Position numbers and translations under genes: made by a program. Under the pieces are notes generated by a model that did no database searches, was not told the origin of the DNA, and worked only from the letters and a program-made list of their open reading frames with translations. Positions 22,805 through 31,607 of a DNA stretch of 32,121 nucleotides are shown here, in pieces. Each line of letters begins with the position of its first letter. Within the stretch, counting starts at the first letter, position 1. The DNA is from an uncultured Porphyromonadaceae bacterium (GTDB taxonomy: Bacteria; Bacteroidota; Bacteroidia; Bacteroidales; Muribaculaceae). The stretch lies in NCBI GenBank assembly GCA_947176915.1, contig CAMWSM010000027.1:1-32121 (forward strand), in the 5' to 3' direction.

Positions 22805-24121
22805 TTATTTCCGTGAGGCGGAGGGATTGGAGTAGAAGAGGAGGATGCGTTGGCGTATGAGGTATTCGTAATGGGCTTGGATGCGGGCGATTTCAGTCTT
22901 GAAGAGATTGTTTTTCGCTTGTTCGTAGTCAGCCTGCGTAGCGCGTCCGAGATTGAAACGCTCCTGCGTGGCTTCAAAAGAAAGCTGCGCCTTTTCGAGA
23001 GTTTCCCCTGATGTCAGGTAGCGTTCCCTCGCTCCCACAGCCTGATAATATGCCAGACGTATATCTTTCCACAAATTGCTTTCCCGATCCTCCACCTGAA
23101 GTTCCGCTGTCAGTTTCTGCAGCTTGGCTCTGCGGATGCTGTTGCGTGTGTTGAATCCGTCGAAAATAGGCACACGAAGCGAGAAACCGAGATATGTGGC
23201 GAAATTATTACGCATCTGAGTGCCGAAACTTTCCGAGTCCCACCCGGCAACGGTGTAGTAGCTTGATCCTATTCCGGCATTGAAACTGAGAGTGGGAATA
23301 TATCCCGTCTTGGCGAGAGATATGTTTCCCTCAGCCACTCTTACTCCCTGACGGGCACTGAGAAGAGTGTTGTCGGTCCCTAAAGCTGAAGAGTAAACCT
23401 GCTCGGGAGAGGGAATGGGTGGTTCCGCGTCGGAGAGCGGGGATATGTCGAATCCCTCTATAGATTTGAGATGAAGCAGGTTGGCAAGATTCACCAGAGC
23501 AGTCCGGATGTCATTATCTGCCGTTACCACCTGAAGTCTGTCCTGGGCGGCAACCGATTCAAGGTCGTAGAGGGTTGCCTCAGCCACTCTTCCCGCCTCT
23601 ATCATGACTTTTTGACGCTCCACTTCAAATTGCGACAATTCTGCCTGAGAACGTGCCGAACGAGCCACCTCCTTGCAATACAGCACCTGAAGATATTGTG
23701 AAATGACATTGAGGGCGACGTTATCTTTTGCCGCATCCACATCAAGCAGATACTGCCGAATGGAGAGTTTAGCCACATCCATACGTCGGTATTCCGCAAG
23801 ACCTTGGAAAAGAGGCAAGTTTAGTCCTACGCTCCATTGAGTGCTCGACGTATTGCGATTGGCGTATGTATTTTCAGAGGTTAGTCCGCGTCCGAAGTTG
23901 AACGATTGCGATAGGCTGCCGTCTACGGATGGGAGAAAACGGTCTTTTGTCTCTGTCAAATCCAGTTCTCCATTTTTTACATTGAGTTCGCGTTGGCGTA
24001 TGTCAATATTATTGCCGATCGCGTATGCCACACAACTGTCAAGGCTCCACGTTTCCGCTTGTCCGAGAAACGCTACGGTAGTCATGGCGCCTACTGCCAA
24101 TATTCTATGAAATGCTTTCAT
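22805..24121 (-). CDS. TolC-family outer-membrane channel
   Basis: The 438 residues have a signal peptide (RILAVGAMTTVAFLGQA) followed by the OEP repeats: WSLDSCVAYAIGNNIDIRQ near the start, FLPSVDGSLSQSFNFGRG, then NLPLFQGLAEYRRMD. A second half has TLSFNAGIGSSYY and FSLRVPIFDGFNTRNSIRRAK. Long coiled helices lie between, including RLQVVTADNDIRTALVNLAN. It forms a trimeric tunnel that joins the adaptor and inner-membrane transporter to export small molecules or peptides. It is the last gene of the five-gene efflux operon. It ends two bases from the R-M methyltransferase. Confidence 0.92.
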   Translation of the reverse strand: MKAFHRILAVGAMTTVAFLGQAETWSLDSCVAYAIGNNIDIRQRELNVKNGELDLTETKDRFLPSVDGSLSQSFNFGRGLTSENTYANRNTSSTQWSVGLNLPLFQGLAEYRRMDVAKLSIRQYLLDVDAAKDNVALNVISQYLQVLYCKEVARSARSQAELSQFEVERQKVMIEAGRVAEATLYDLESVAAQDRLQVVTADNDIRTALVNLANLLHLKSIEGFDISPLSDAEPPIPSPEQVYSSALGTDNTLLSARQGVRVAEGNISLAKTGYIPTLSFNAGIGSSYYTVAGWDSESFGTQMRNNFATYLGFSLRVPIFDGFNTRNSIRRAKLQKLTAELQVEDRESNLWKDIRLAYYQAVGARERYLTSGETLEKAQLSFEATQERFNLGRATQADYEQAKNNLFKTEIARIQAHYEYLIRQRILLFYSNPSASRK

Positions 24122-24130
24122 GTCTGTCTG

Positions 24131-25231
24131 TTATTTCTTTTCAACATTTCCACGCAGGGGAGTGGTCTTCTTTAAATCCCCGCTTTTCACCTCTACATAA
24201 ATGCCATTAGACAAGCCGGGCACAAATTCCCTACGCTCGAATTTCTGAGCCGGCACGGAGTCGGTCAGTATATTTACAAAAGCCTTATCCCCTTCATATT
24301 CAACCACGCTTTCGGGAACGGCAAGGACACTGTCGGCTCGTTCAAGAATCACATTGGCATTTGCACTGTATCCCGCACGTAAATTGGAAGCATCTCCTGC
24401 ATTCAATGCCGCTTTCACCTCGAAAGTATTTGTGCCGTTATCATCGCTTGCCATGGGAGCGATCTTCTCAATGACAGCCGGAAATTCCGACCCGGCTATA
24501 GCTCCTACGGAAATCTTCACCGACATTCCCTCTTTAAGAAGGTCTACCTCAGTCTCATCCACTTTCCCTTTGAAAATCAGGTCGGTCATGTCAGCCACTT
24601 TCGCTATAGTGGTGCCGTCGTTGAAAGTGTTTGCCTGAATCACTGAACTACCTACTTTCACCGGCACTTCGAGAACCACACCCGTCACGGTGGAGCGTAC
24701 CAACGTGTTGGAGCCTTGAGCATTTGCTGCCGACACACCGTCGCGCACGATGGTGAGCTGATCGCGGGCTTGATCAAGTTCTCTCTTGGCTCTTTCAAAC
24801 GCCGCCATGTCAGTTTCATATTTCTCGCGGCTCTCATATTTCTTTTCATATAGCTGTCGGGTGCGCTCAAATGTCTGGCGTGCTTCATTAAGGGAAATCT
24901 CTGCGACAGCCACTCTGTTCTCTGCCGAGGATAGTTGCGCCTCCTCAGGAATAACCTTTATTTTTGCAATTATGTCTCCATTGTTCACATGATCACCCGC
25001 CTCAACAAGAATCTCACTTATGATGCCCGAAATCTGAGGCTTGATGTCAATTTCATCGCGAGGCTCCACCTTGCCTGTAAGCACCGTAGCACGCTCTAAG
25101 GTTTCGATTTTTGGATACTCGAGGGAATACACCTCAGCCTTATCCTGAGAGTTAAGATAGAGATAGATGAAAGTGGCGATAAAAATCACGCCGACTAATA
25201 TCCATAGAAGGATCTTGAAGAATTTTTTCAT
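24131..25231 (-). CDS. HlyD/MacA-type periplasmic adaptor subunit
   Basis: The 366 residues begin with an uncleaved membrane anchor (ILLWILVGVIFIATFIYLYL). The lipoyl-type halves VEPRDEIDIKPQISGII and VEAGDHVNNGDII follow (about 55-90). A coiled-coil hairpin covers about 95-160 (QTFERTRQLYEKKYESREKY), then RSTVTGVVLEVPVKVGSSV. A beta-barrel and membrane-proximal domain complete it. It bridges the permease to the TolC-type channel. It lies between the second permease gene and the channel gene, in the order typical of MacAB-like operons in Bacteroidetes. Confidence 0.92.
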   Translation of the reverse strand: MKKFFKILLWILVGVIFIATFIYLYLNSQDKAEVYSLEYPKIETLERATVLTGKVEPRDEIDIKPQISGIISEILVEAGDHVNNGDIIAKIKVIPEEAQLSSAENRVAVAEISLNEARQTFERTRQLYEKKYESREKYETDMAAFERAKRELDQARDQLTIVRDGVSAANAQGSNTLVRSTVTGVVLEVPVKVGSSVIQANTFNDGTTIAKVADMTDLIFKGKVDETEVDLLKEGMSVKISVGAIAGSEFPAVIEKIAPMASDDNGTNTFEVKAALNAGDASNLRAGYSANANVILERADSVLAVPESVVEYEGDKAFVNILTDSVPAQKFERREFVPGLSNGIYVEVKSGDLKKTTPLRGNVEKK

Positions 25232-25266
25232 ATCAGGAGAATATATTGTTATTGCTGTTTACGATT

Positions 25267-26523
25267 TTATTTTGAGTTGATGGCCTCCACCGGCTTTATC
25301 CTCATGGCTTTCACGGATGGGATGAGACCGGCAAGAATGCCGAGAATGAGGAAGGTGAGCAAGATGGCCACCGCACTTGAGAAACTCATCTGGAACTGTG
25401 CCACCGATGCCGCATCCGGTGGATTTGTAACATGCTGCATTATGCCGAGCAGGAGGGCGGCGAAAGAGAGTCCGGCGAGACCTGCCACTAATGTGAGAGC
25501 CACCCCTTCGCACAGCACCTGGACAATAATGTCGCGTGGCTTGGCTCCGATGGCTCTCCGGATTCCTATTTCCTGAGTGCGTTCCTTTACTATCACCCAC
25601 ATGATGTTGCCGATGCCGATAACGCCAGCCAGCAGGGTGGAGATGCCTATGAATAATGCCACAAGATCGATGCCGGTGAAAAGATTATCAACCATTTCAA
25701 AATTCTCCGCTATGTTGATGACCCATAGCGCGCTCTCGTCGTTAGGATGAATGTCATGCCGTCGATAGAGCACTCTCCTCATTTTCGGAATTATATCGGC
25801 AAGCCGCTCATCATCCTTAGCCACCATCATGATGAAGTCGACGTTATTGCCATATCCGTTGGCACGCCTGAATGTGGAGGCGGGGAGCACTACAGCCTCG
25901 TCAAGAGAGCCGTTCAGATGGATTTCGGAAGCATCTCCCACGACTCCCACAATGGAATAGGCTGCTCCGGCAGCCTCTATTATTTTTCCTGTAGGATCTT
26001 CTATTCCCGGATAAAGCCTGGCTGCCACTTTTTTACCGACAACGGCTACTCTCCTCTCTCCGTTCTCATCCGCCTCATTTATGAATCTTCCGGCATAAAG
26101 CTTGGGCTCAAGCATGGCGGTATAGTTTGGTTGTGCCCCGATAATTTGCCCCGCATACGTGTTTTTGCCATTCTTGAAGGACACACCCCATTTCTGGAAC
26201 GTCGGGATGACCTCTTTCAATTCCGGACATGCCTCTCGCAGCATCTCCACATCCGTTATATCCAAGCCCCACGCGCGACCTTTCTGATAGCCGTGGTAGG
26301 GAATTGTGGTCTTCGAAGGAATCATGCCGCCGCTGTTTGTGGCGAATCCGGCAAAGTTCCTCTTCAGCATACCCTCACCCCCTTTGGCGCCCCCCATTAG
26401 GAGGGCAAGCATGGCGACGCCCCAGAAAATTCCGAAGCCGGTGAGGAAAGTTCGCGTCTTATTCCTTGAGAGGGTAGATCCAATCTCCTTCCAGTTGTCT
26501 ATGTCGAATAATGCAATCTTCAT
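25267..26523 (-). CDS. MacB-type ABC transporter permease (second copy)
   Basis: The 418 residues have an N-terminal membrane helix (RTFLTGFGIFWGVAMLALLMG), a large periplasmic MacB_PCD domain (about 50-280, with IIGAQPNYTAMLEPKLYAGR and ARLYPGIEDPTGKII) and a C-terminal FtsX domain with three helices. The latter includes TGIDLVALFIGISTLLAGVIGIGNI, followed by KERTQEIGIRRAIGAKPRDI. Family members couple ATP hydrolysis to export of substrates from the periplasm. It is paired with a similar permease upstream (26535-27758), giving two different half-transporters, presumably a heterodimer. Confidence 0.92.
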   Translation of the reverse strand: MKIALFDIDNWKEIGSTLSRNKTRTFLTGFGIFWGVAMLALLMGGAKGGEGMLKRNFAGFATNSGGMIPSKTTIPYHGYQKGRAWGLDITDVEMLREACPELKEVIPTFQKWGVSFKNGKNTYAGQIIGAQPNYTAMLEPKLYAGRFINEADENGERRVAVVGKKVAARLYPGIEDPTGKIIEAAGAAYSIVGVVGDASEIHLNGSLDEAVVLPASTFRRANGYGNNVDFIMMVAKDDERLADIIPKMRRVLYRRHDIHPNDESALWVINIAENFEMVDNLFTGIDLVALFIGISTLLAGVIGIGNIMWVIVKERTQEIGIRRAIGAKPRDIIVQVLCEGVALTLVAGLAGLSFAALLLGIMQHVTNPPDAASVAQFQMSFSSAVAILLTFLILGILAGLIPSVKAMRIKPVEAINSK

Positions 26524-26534
26524 ATTCTCATTTT

Positions 26535-27758
26535 TTATTCATCGCGCAGGGCTTCTACAGGCTTCACCTTGAGCGCCTTTAAAGCAGGGAAAAATCCTGC
26601 GAGGGCTCCTGCGATAATCAGCACCCCGGTCACTTCACAGGCGATGGAAAGACTCACTGTGGGATTCTTGAGGAATCCTGCATCGCCAAAAACGTGGGCA
26701 ATTATCTGGCTGACCACCATCCCCAACACAATTCCGATATATCCGAATAATAGAGTTATTGCAACCGATTCGGTGATGATTTGTGTAAGAATCTTCCGGG
26801 GTTTCGCCCCTATTGCCCTACGGATTCCTATTTCATGTGTGCGTTCCTTCACTGTAACGAACATGATATTGCTTACCCCCACAATTCCTGTAAGAAGCGT
26901 GAGGATTCCCAGCACCCACACGCTCACGTCAAGAATGCCCATAGCGGTTTGTCCGGAAAGACTATTGGTGTAATAATTGGCTATATATATGGCATTGTCA
27001 TCATCCGGATCGAAATTGTGAATGGCGGAAAGGGTCTTTTTCACCCCTTCCTCTGCAGATTTCCCATCCTCTTCCGTGGAGACGTTTTTCAGCGACACGG
27101 TGAGAGTGCCGAGATTGGAGCGCTCGGAGGTCATCATCCTTGCCGTAGTAAAGGGGATGTAGATATTGCGTTTCCATTTGCTCTCGTATATTCCGACGAT
27201 AAGAAACGACAGTCCGGAGCAATTCACCCTTCCCCCGAGTGCGGCTTTCCCGTCGGGTGGAAAAAGCTGAGAGGCATACGTAGAGGGGATAACCATCACT
27301 TTCGCCTGTTGATTCATGTCTCTCTGATTGATGAATCTTCCCTCCTTTATCTCTCCTACATTGGATTGTTCGGTAATTGAGGGGAATACACCCGAAAGAC
27401 TTTCCGAAACATTTGCTTTTGGCGTGGAAAGGACGGTCGTTATATCGATATTTGAGCTTACCTCCGCGATGTGATTAGGGTTATCCCTGACAAGCCTCTC
27501 CATGTCGCCATCCTTGAAATATATGCGCCTTCCCTCGCGATTTCCCTTATAAGGGATGGAGGTGTTCCCTGCCCATATCTTTATGATAGCGGAATTTCCG
27601 CTTGCCATATCCTCTTCGAAAGAATTGGTTACTCCGCGTGCCATGCTCAGAAGCACTATGAGCATAAAAATACCCCACGTTACCGCCACTCCTGTAAGAG
27701 CGGTTCGGAGTTTATTATGACTCATAACCTGAGCTATTTCATGTAAGAGGTCTCTCAT
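26535..27758 (-). CDS. MacB-type ABC transporter permease (first copy)
   Basis: The 407 residues share the layout of the downstream permease. An N-terminal helix (ALTGVAVTWGIFMLIVLLSMARG) is followed by a periplasmic MacB_PCD domain (about 45-260). The FtsX domain has SVWVLGILTLLTGIVGVSNI, then KERTHEIGIRRAIGAKPRKIL and two more helices. It shares the ERTxEIGIRRAIGAKP coupling motif with its partner but is otherwise clearly different, so it is an old duplication. It begins two bases after the ATPase gene ends and would form the transmembrane pair with the neighbouring permease. Confidence 0.92.
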   Translation of the reverse strand: MRDLLHEIAQVMSHNKLRTALTGVAVTWGIFMLIVLLSMARGVTNSFEEDMASGNSAIIKIWAGNTSIPYKGNREGRRIYFKDGDMERLVRDNPNHIAEVSSNIDITTVLSTPKANVSESLSGVFPSITEQSNVGEIKEGRFINQRDMNQQAKVMVIPSTYASQLFPPDGKAALGGRVNCSGLSFLIVGIYESKWKRNIYIPFTTARMMTSERSNLGTLTVSLKNVSTEEDGKSAEEGVKKTLSAIHNFDPDDDNAIYIANYYTNSLSGQTAMGILDVSVWVLGILTLLTGIVGVSNIMFVTVKERTHEIGIRRAIGAKPRKILTQIITESVAITLLFGYIGIVLGMVVSQIIAHVFGDAGFLKNPTVSLSIACEVTGVLIIAGALAGFFPALKALKVKPVEALRDE

Positions 27759-27760
27759 TG

Positions 27761-28456
27761 TCAGTCAGGGTCAGCGGGGGTTATGATTCTATTGTCAGGT
27801 ACAATAAGTCCGTCCGAGATTCTTATCAGTCTGTCGGTCTGTTCAGCCACTCCGGGGTCGTGAGTTACGATCACCACAGTTTTCCCCTCCTCGTGGTTCA
27901 GGCTCCTGAAAATCTCCATGACATCATGTGAGGTCTTGCTGTCGAGGGCTCCTGTAGGCTCATCGGCAAGAATTATGGAGGGGTCGGTAATCATCGCCCT
28001 TGCGATCGCTACCCTCTGCTTCTGTCCTCCCGACATTTCAGAGGGTAGATGATGCGCGCGGTCGGCAAGTCCCATTCTCTCAAGCTGCTCCATAGCCATG
28101 CGGTTACGTTTCTTACGCGGGACTCCCTGGTAGAAAAGAGGGAGGGCAACATTCTCGACCGCATCCTTATAATTGATAAGGTTGAACGATTGGAAAACGA
28201 ACCCTATCATGCGGTTGCGATATTCTGCCGCCCGGTTCTCGCTCAGATTTTTGATGAGAGTGCCATCGAGGAAATATTCTCCCGAATCATAATTATCAAG
28301 AATGCCGAGGATGTTGAGCAATGTGGACTTACCTGAGCCGGAAGCACCCATGATGGAGACTAATTCCCCCTTCTCAATTTCGAGGTTGATCCCCTTAAGA
28401 ACATGAAGCGGGACGGCACCCTGGTAAGTCTTGTTGACGTCAGTCAGTTTAATCAT
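27761..28456 (-). CDS. ABC transporter ATP-binding protein (MacB/LolD-type)
   Basis: The 231 residues hold a complete nucleotide-binding domain: Walker A GASGSGKST (about 37-45), Q-loop FVFQSFNL (near 87), signature MSGGQKQRVA (about 141-150), Walker B IILADEP (about 161-167), D-loop GALDSKT and switch His in VIVTHD. It powers the two permeases downstream. It is the first gene of the efflux operon, with a consensus promoter just upstream (28515-28547). The MacB/LolD-like subgroup is supported by the stand-alone ATPase followed by MacB_PCD/FtsX permeases. Confidence 0.95.
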   Translation of the reverse strand: MIKLTDVNKTYQGAVPLHVLKGINLEIEKGELVSIMGASGSGKSTLLNILGILDNYDSGEYFLDGTLIKNLSENRAAEYRNRMIGFVFQSFNLINYKDAVENVALPLFYQGVPRKKRNRMAMEQLERMGLADRAHHLPSEMSGGQKQRVAIARAMITDPSIILADEPTGALDSKTSHDVMEIFRSLNHEEGKTVVIVTHDPGVAEQTDRLIRISDGLIVPDNRIITPADPD

Positions 28457-28514
28457 AATTGTTTTGGCGTTATGTGGAGAGAATTGCGAGGCGTATTAGT
28501 GTAGTAATACACTG

Positions 28515-28547
28515 CAAAGTTAGAATAAAAACCTAATACTTCCAAAA
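28515..28547 (-). promoter_or_regulatory. Promoter of the efflux operon
   Basis: On the minus strand TTTTGG (28547-28542) and a perfect TAACTTTG (28522-28515) are separated by 19 bases. The ATPase start at 28456 lies about 58 bases downstream. No operator could be identified. Confidence 0.75.
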
Positions 28548-28648
28548 CAATAAGTCAAAAAAATAGGAAATGTAACAGAGGCGATTGAAAAATTTATGAT
28601 TAAGAAGGATAAAAGATAAATAAAGGCAAAATTATAGGGAAAATGGAT

Positions 28649-28700
28649 TAACTTTGCCGAACTAAAATGTTTCTTGTCTTAGATAAATTAGTTATCTTTG
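28649..28700 (+). promoter_or_regulatory. Two -7 elements upstream of the nucleotidyltransferase gene
   Basis: TAACTTTG at 28649-28656 and TATCTTTG at 28693-28700 both fit TAnnTTTG. Clean -33 partners are not seen for either. The second is the nearer to the start at 28751. Confidence 0.4.
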
Positions 28701-28750
28701 TCTAAAATTTAAAAGAATTTTCAATAAGGAGACAGTAGAGACAAAAGTTG

Positions 28751-29056
28751 ATGAAATTAATAGAATTAAACATATCGAAAATATTTGATCTTTGTAAGCA
28801 GTATAAGGTCAAGACGCTTTCTGTGTTTGGATCTATTCTGACTGAAAAATTCAATGAAAGTAGTGATGTAGATCTTTTGGTAGATTTTCATCCTATTGAT
28901 TTTGAAAAAGAGGATTACGTAAGTAATTATTTTGGTCTTCGCGATGCTCTTGAACAGTTATTCGGCCGCCGCGTGGATCTCATAGAGGAGAAAGGATTAC
29001 GCAATAAATATTTTATTTCTGCTGTCAACCGCTCTAAACAGGTAATATATGGATGA
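28751..29056 (+). CDS. MntA-type minimal nucleotidyltransferase
   Basis: The 101-residue protein carries the nucleotidyltransferase signature: SVFGSIL near residues 24-30 and SDVDLLVDF near 38-46, giving the GS...DxD metal site. The later DLIEEKGLRNKYF is also typical. In MntA/HepT (MNT-HEPN) pairs the MntA protein adds AMP to a HEPN RNase toxin and neutralises it; relatives are widespread as toxin-antitoxin modules. A TTG at 28748 would add one residue. The 3' end overlaps an ATG (29049) that opens the HepT-like gene, which is truncated, so this antitoxin seems to be an orphan. Confidence 0.85.
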   Translation: MKLIELNISKIFDLCKQYKVKTLSVFGSILTEKFNESSDVDLLVDFHPIDFEKEDYVSNYFGLRDALEQLFGRRVDLIEEKGLRNKYFISAVNRSKQVIYG

Positions 29057-29096
29057 CATTAGGGTTCTCACTTATCTTCAGGATGTGTTGGATTGA
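29049..29096 (+). pseudogene. Truncated HepT/HEPN remnant
   Basis: The frame overlapping the end of the mntA-like gene by eight bases begins MDDIRVLTYLQDVLD and then stops at TGA. The first 15 residues fit the N-terminal helix of HEPN (DUF86) proteins, which are normally about 110-120 residues long. No continuation is found in the next 130 bases in any frame. The toxin half has therefore been lost, probably by deletion. Confidence 0.6.
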
Positions 29097-29228
29097 ACAA
29101 CCTCAAATTTTACTGACCCATTATACTTGATATCTTTCACTTTTTTAAGTTTTTGAGATAGAAAGGAGGGCTTTTTTATATCTAACTATAAAAGGAGTGT
29201 GCCATCATTATTAAAGATAAATGAAATC

Positions 29229-30167
29229 ATGAAGATATTGCGTTTAGTGGAATTTTCCCTTAGCCTGGTATTATTGACGGGTTGCTCAGGAAAGAAATAT
29301 TCATCTGAGGATGTAGTAACTGAGGTTGAGTCGTTACCGGCTGAGAGGGAATCGGTAGATAGTGTGGAGGTAAATAATATCCAAGTTAATGATGCGGAGA
29401 AAGGTCAAACAGATGAGCCGGATGTGAAAAAATCCTTGGAGGGATATGACCCTTATCATTTTTCTAAAGATTATTTCCTAAAGGACAGCCTCCATAGTCT
29501 GCATTACGAAGTTAATCTTGCTGTTGCTCCCCACGACCCTATATGGATAAAGCGGTTTGTTAATGAATATATCCAAAAGGAACCCGCATTCGGATTTCTT
29601 GATGAAAATGTACGTCCAAGGTTATGCCCTGTGCAAAGGTCTTCATCCTGGAAAGATATTTGCAATTATTATTTTAAATGGTTGAAAAAGGAGTATGTAA
29701 GGAAATTCGCCCAAGTGGCAGGATCTGACGCTCTGGATTTTGAATTTAAATTATCAGCATATCCTGTGTGGGAGGATGAAAAAATGATAACGTATCAGTT
29801 TTATCTGTATGAGCATCTCGATTTCTCCCGTGAAAGAGAACAGGATTTTTGCCGGACATTCGATAAAAGTACAGGTCGCGCCCTGGGTATTGAGGATTTC
29901 TACACAGCCTCTGAATTTGCAGAAGCAGAGACATGGCTGGGAAAGCAGTTGGACAGCATACTGGGGCGTGAAGGATTGACGGCAGATGTTGACCCTCACG
30001 GCAACGTTTTCGCATCTTCAGATCGGATATTGAAGGAGAAATATAAAGGGAAGGTCTTTCCTCGCCCTGCAATTATTCCGGAGGGAATAATCTTCACCTA
30101 TCAGACATACGAGAAGGGTGGAGGAGGAGAGGGGATAATAAAGGTGGTGAAACCTTACAGCAAATAG
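29229..30167 (+). CDS. Lipoprotein of the DUF3298/RsiV-like type
   Basis: About 312 residues with a lipoprotein signal (RLVEFSLSLVLLTGC, Cys near 19). An acidic linker follows. The body is predicted beta/alpha, with NEYIQKEPAFGFLD, YPVWEDEKMITYQFYLYEH, DKSTGRALGIEDFYT and a final PEGIIFTYQTYE plus a GGGGEG loop. This sequence order recalls the DUF3298/RsiV-like fold (KxxDLF-type and YEIGPY-type segments), but it is a loose match. A GTG at 29199 also opens the frame; the ATG at 29229 is preferred since it gives a normal signal. It is convergent with the FGE gene, one base apart. Confidence 0.6.
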   Translation: MKILRLVEFSLSLVLLTGCSGKKYSSEDVVTEVESLPAERESVDSVEVNNIQVNDAEKGQTDEPDVKKSLEGYDPYHFSKDYFLKDSLHSLHYEVNLAVAPHDPIWIKRFVNEYIQKEPAFGFLDENVRPRLCPVQRSSSWKDICNYYFKWLKKEYVRKFAQVAGSDALDFEFKLSAYPVWEDEKMITYQFYLYEHLDFSREREQDFCRTFDKSTGRALGIEDFYTASEFAEAETWLGKQLDSILGREGLTADVDPHGNVFASSDRILKEKYKGKVFPRPAIIPEGIIFTYQTYEKGGGGEGIIKVVKPYSK

Positions 30168-30168
30168 A

Positions 30169-30936
30169 TCACTTCTTTGGTTTGTCGGGATATAAAATCA
30201 GTCTTAATCCAAGTGAGCCGGTTTTGACGTTACAGTGGTCAAATTCACGATGTTCGTCAGTGAGTTTATCTTTCTCAGTGTCATAACCCCCTCCTGCTAC
30301 AATAAACAAAGGATCTGATCCGCTGATCGTCCACTCGGCGACATTCCCAAGCATGCCATAAACACCAAGAGCATTAGGATTCTTATGCTTCACGCTATGG
30401 GTGAAGTTTTCTGCATTTTCCCTATACCAGGCATGACTATCCAAAGCATTGCTTTCAGCAGGGAGCTGTTTGCTTAAATATCCTGCATAAAGCCATTGCG
30501 GATAGGTTGGTATATAGAAATTATGACCTGAAACGGAATCCAGCTTATGCACAAATTCCAGACATTCCACAAGATCAATATTTTCAACCGGCAGAGACTC
30601 TCCTGTCTGGTGAACAGACGGGTTGTAGTCCATTATCGAAGACCATAGCTCTTGTGTTACCTCAGTTTCACCGATATAGAAATCATCCAGTTCAATGGTC
30701 TCTTTAAGTCCTTCACACTCAATCTTACCCCCCTTCACCCCGATCATTTTAACTGCAATGCCATTTATATTTATGACTGTATCTATTGGCGCTAATCCGT
30801 TATCTTTCGGATAAATCTTTGTCTCCTTAAAATCAGGATTAAGAAGATTCTTAATGATTATCACTCCGATAACGCACGCGCAAATCAGGACTATGCAGCC
30901 GATAATCCATGCCGTAATTTTGTAAGCTCGCTTCAT
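30169..30936 (-). CDS. Membrane-anchored FGE-sulfatase (SUMF1-like) domain protein
   Basis: The 255 residues have an N-terminal membrane anchor (ITAWIIGCIVLICACVIGVII, about 6-26) and a SUMF1/formylglycine-generating-type domain: YIGETEVTQELWSSIM, LPVENIDLVECLEF, IPTYPQWLYAG, YGMLGNVAEWTI and LGLRLIL. The domain is short and the two catalytic cysteines of true formylglycine-generating enzymes (near the end) are not apparent, so an enzyme role is unlikely; in many Bacteroidetes such domains are structural or ligand-binding parts of envelope machines. The start at 30936 has a GGAAA ribosome-binding site. A start at 31008 overlaps the upstream gene's stop (ATGA) and would add 24 residues. The domain faces the periplasm. 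Confidence 0.75.
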   Translation of the reverse strand: MKRAYKITAWIIGCIVLICACVIGVIIIKNLLNPDFKETKIYPKDNGLAPIDTVININGIAVKMIGVKGGKIECEGLKETIELDDFYIGETEVTQELWSSIMDYNPSVHQTGESLPVENIDLVECLEFVHKLDSVSGHNFYIPTYPQWLYAGYLSKQLPAESNALDSHAWYRENAENFTHSVKHKNPNALGVYGMLGNVAEWTISGSDPLFIVAGGGYDTEKDKLTDEHREFDHCNVKTGSLGLRLILYPDKPKK

Positions 30937-31004
30937 ATTATTTCCTTTTAAAGTTCCATTTATACATATATATATATGAAAAGAGGGAAAAAGTAAATGT
31001 GATT

Positions 31005-31373
31005 TCATACATCCGACAGATTAAAATCCAACTGAGGAATAAGGTCAAGTATTTTATCGGTAGCCTCCGGTAGCATCAAATACCTAAGAACTTCCTCCTT
31101 AGTGCACCTCAATATAACATGTGTAGCTTTAAAGGGGACAGGTAGCTTATATCCGACCAGCTCCAGGTATCTTTTCGTCTCATGATCCGTCAGATAATTT
31201 GGGATAGGCCGGAATTTAAGCATAATGTCGGTGAGGCACATTGAGCGATCGGTATTCTTAAATTCGGAATAAACCATTTGGAAATCTCCTTCCTCAGGCA
31301 CATCCCGTTCAATTTTCATCCGCAGTTCCGCAACCATAGCCTCAACCTTAAGACGCATTTCTTTCTCACTCAT
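31005..31373 (-). CDS. Hypothetical small protein upstream of the FGE gene
   Basis: A 122-residue soluble protein with a helical start (SEKEMRLKVEAMVAELRMKI) and no signal peptide. The centre (FRPIPNYLTDHETKRYLELVGYKLPVP) and an end rich in Leu/Asp are not recognisable as a known domain. It is directly upstream of the FGE-domain gene, whose longer start overlaps its stop by four bases, so the two are probably one operon. There is no good promoter motif immediately upstream; a 234-base A/T-rich gap follows. Function unknown. Confidence 0.55.
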   Translation of the reverse strand: MSEKEMRLKVEAMVAELRMKIERDVPEEGDFQMVYSEFKNTDRSMCLTDIMLKFRPIPNYLTDHETKRYLELVGYKLPVPFKATHVILRCTKEEVLRYLMLPEATDKILDLIPQLDFNLSDV

Positions 31374-31607
31374 TGTTAAATTAAAGTATTATACTTATTA
31401 CTCATAACTATATTATCAACATCAATTTGATTTTTAGAGATACTAATAGAAAATGTAAATTTTCTCAGAAAAGTTTACTATAACTCTAAATCTTACCTAA
31501 TATTTAGCTGACTAAATATTTCATCAGCTAAATATTATTGTATTGCTTTACATCAACTATAGACTCGCAAACCAATGGCGGTTCCCTATAGTTTTATTTC
31601 AGTTAAG

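Noticed and set aside
25747-26400. 217-codon plus-strand ORF
   Set aside because: It is antisense to the MacB-type permease and has no recognisable features.
30169-30936. Assignment as an active formylglycine-generating enzyme
   Set aside because: The domain is short and the catalytic cysteine pair is not visible; no sulfatase gene is adjacent.
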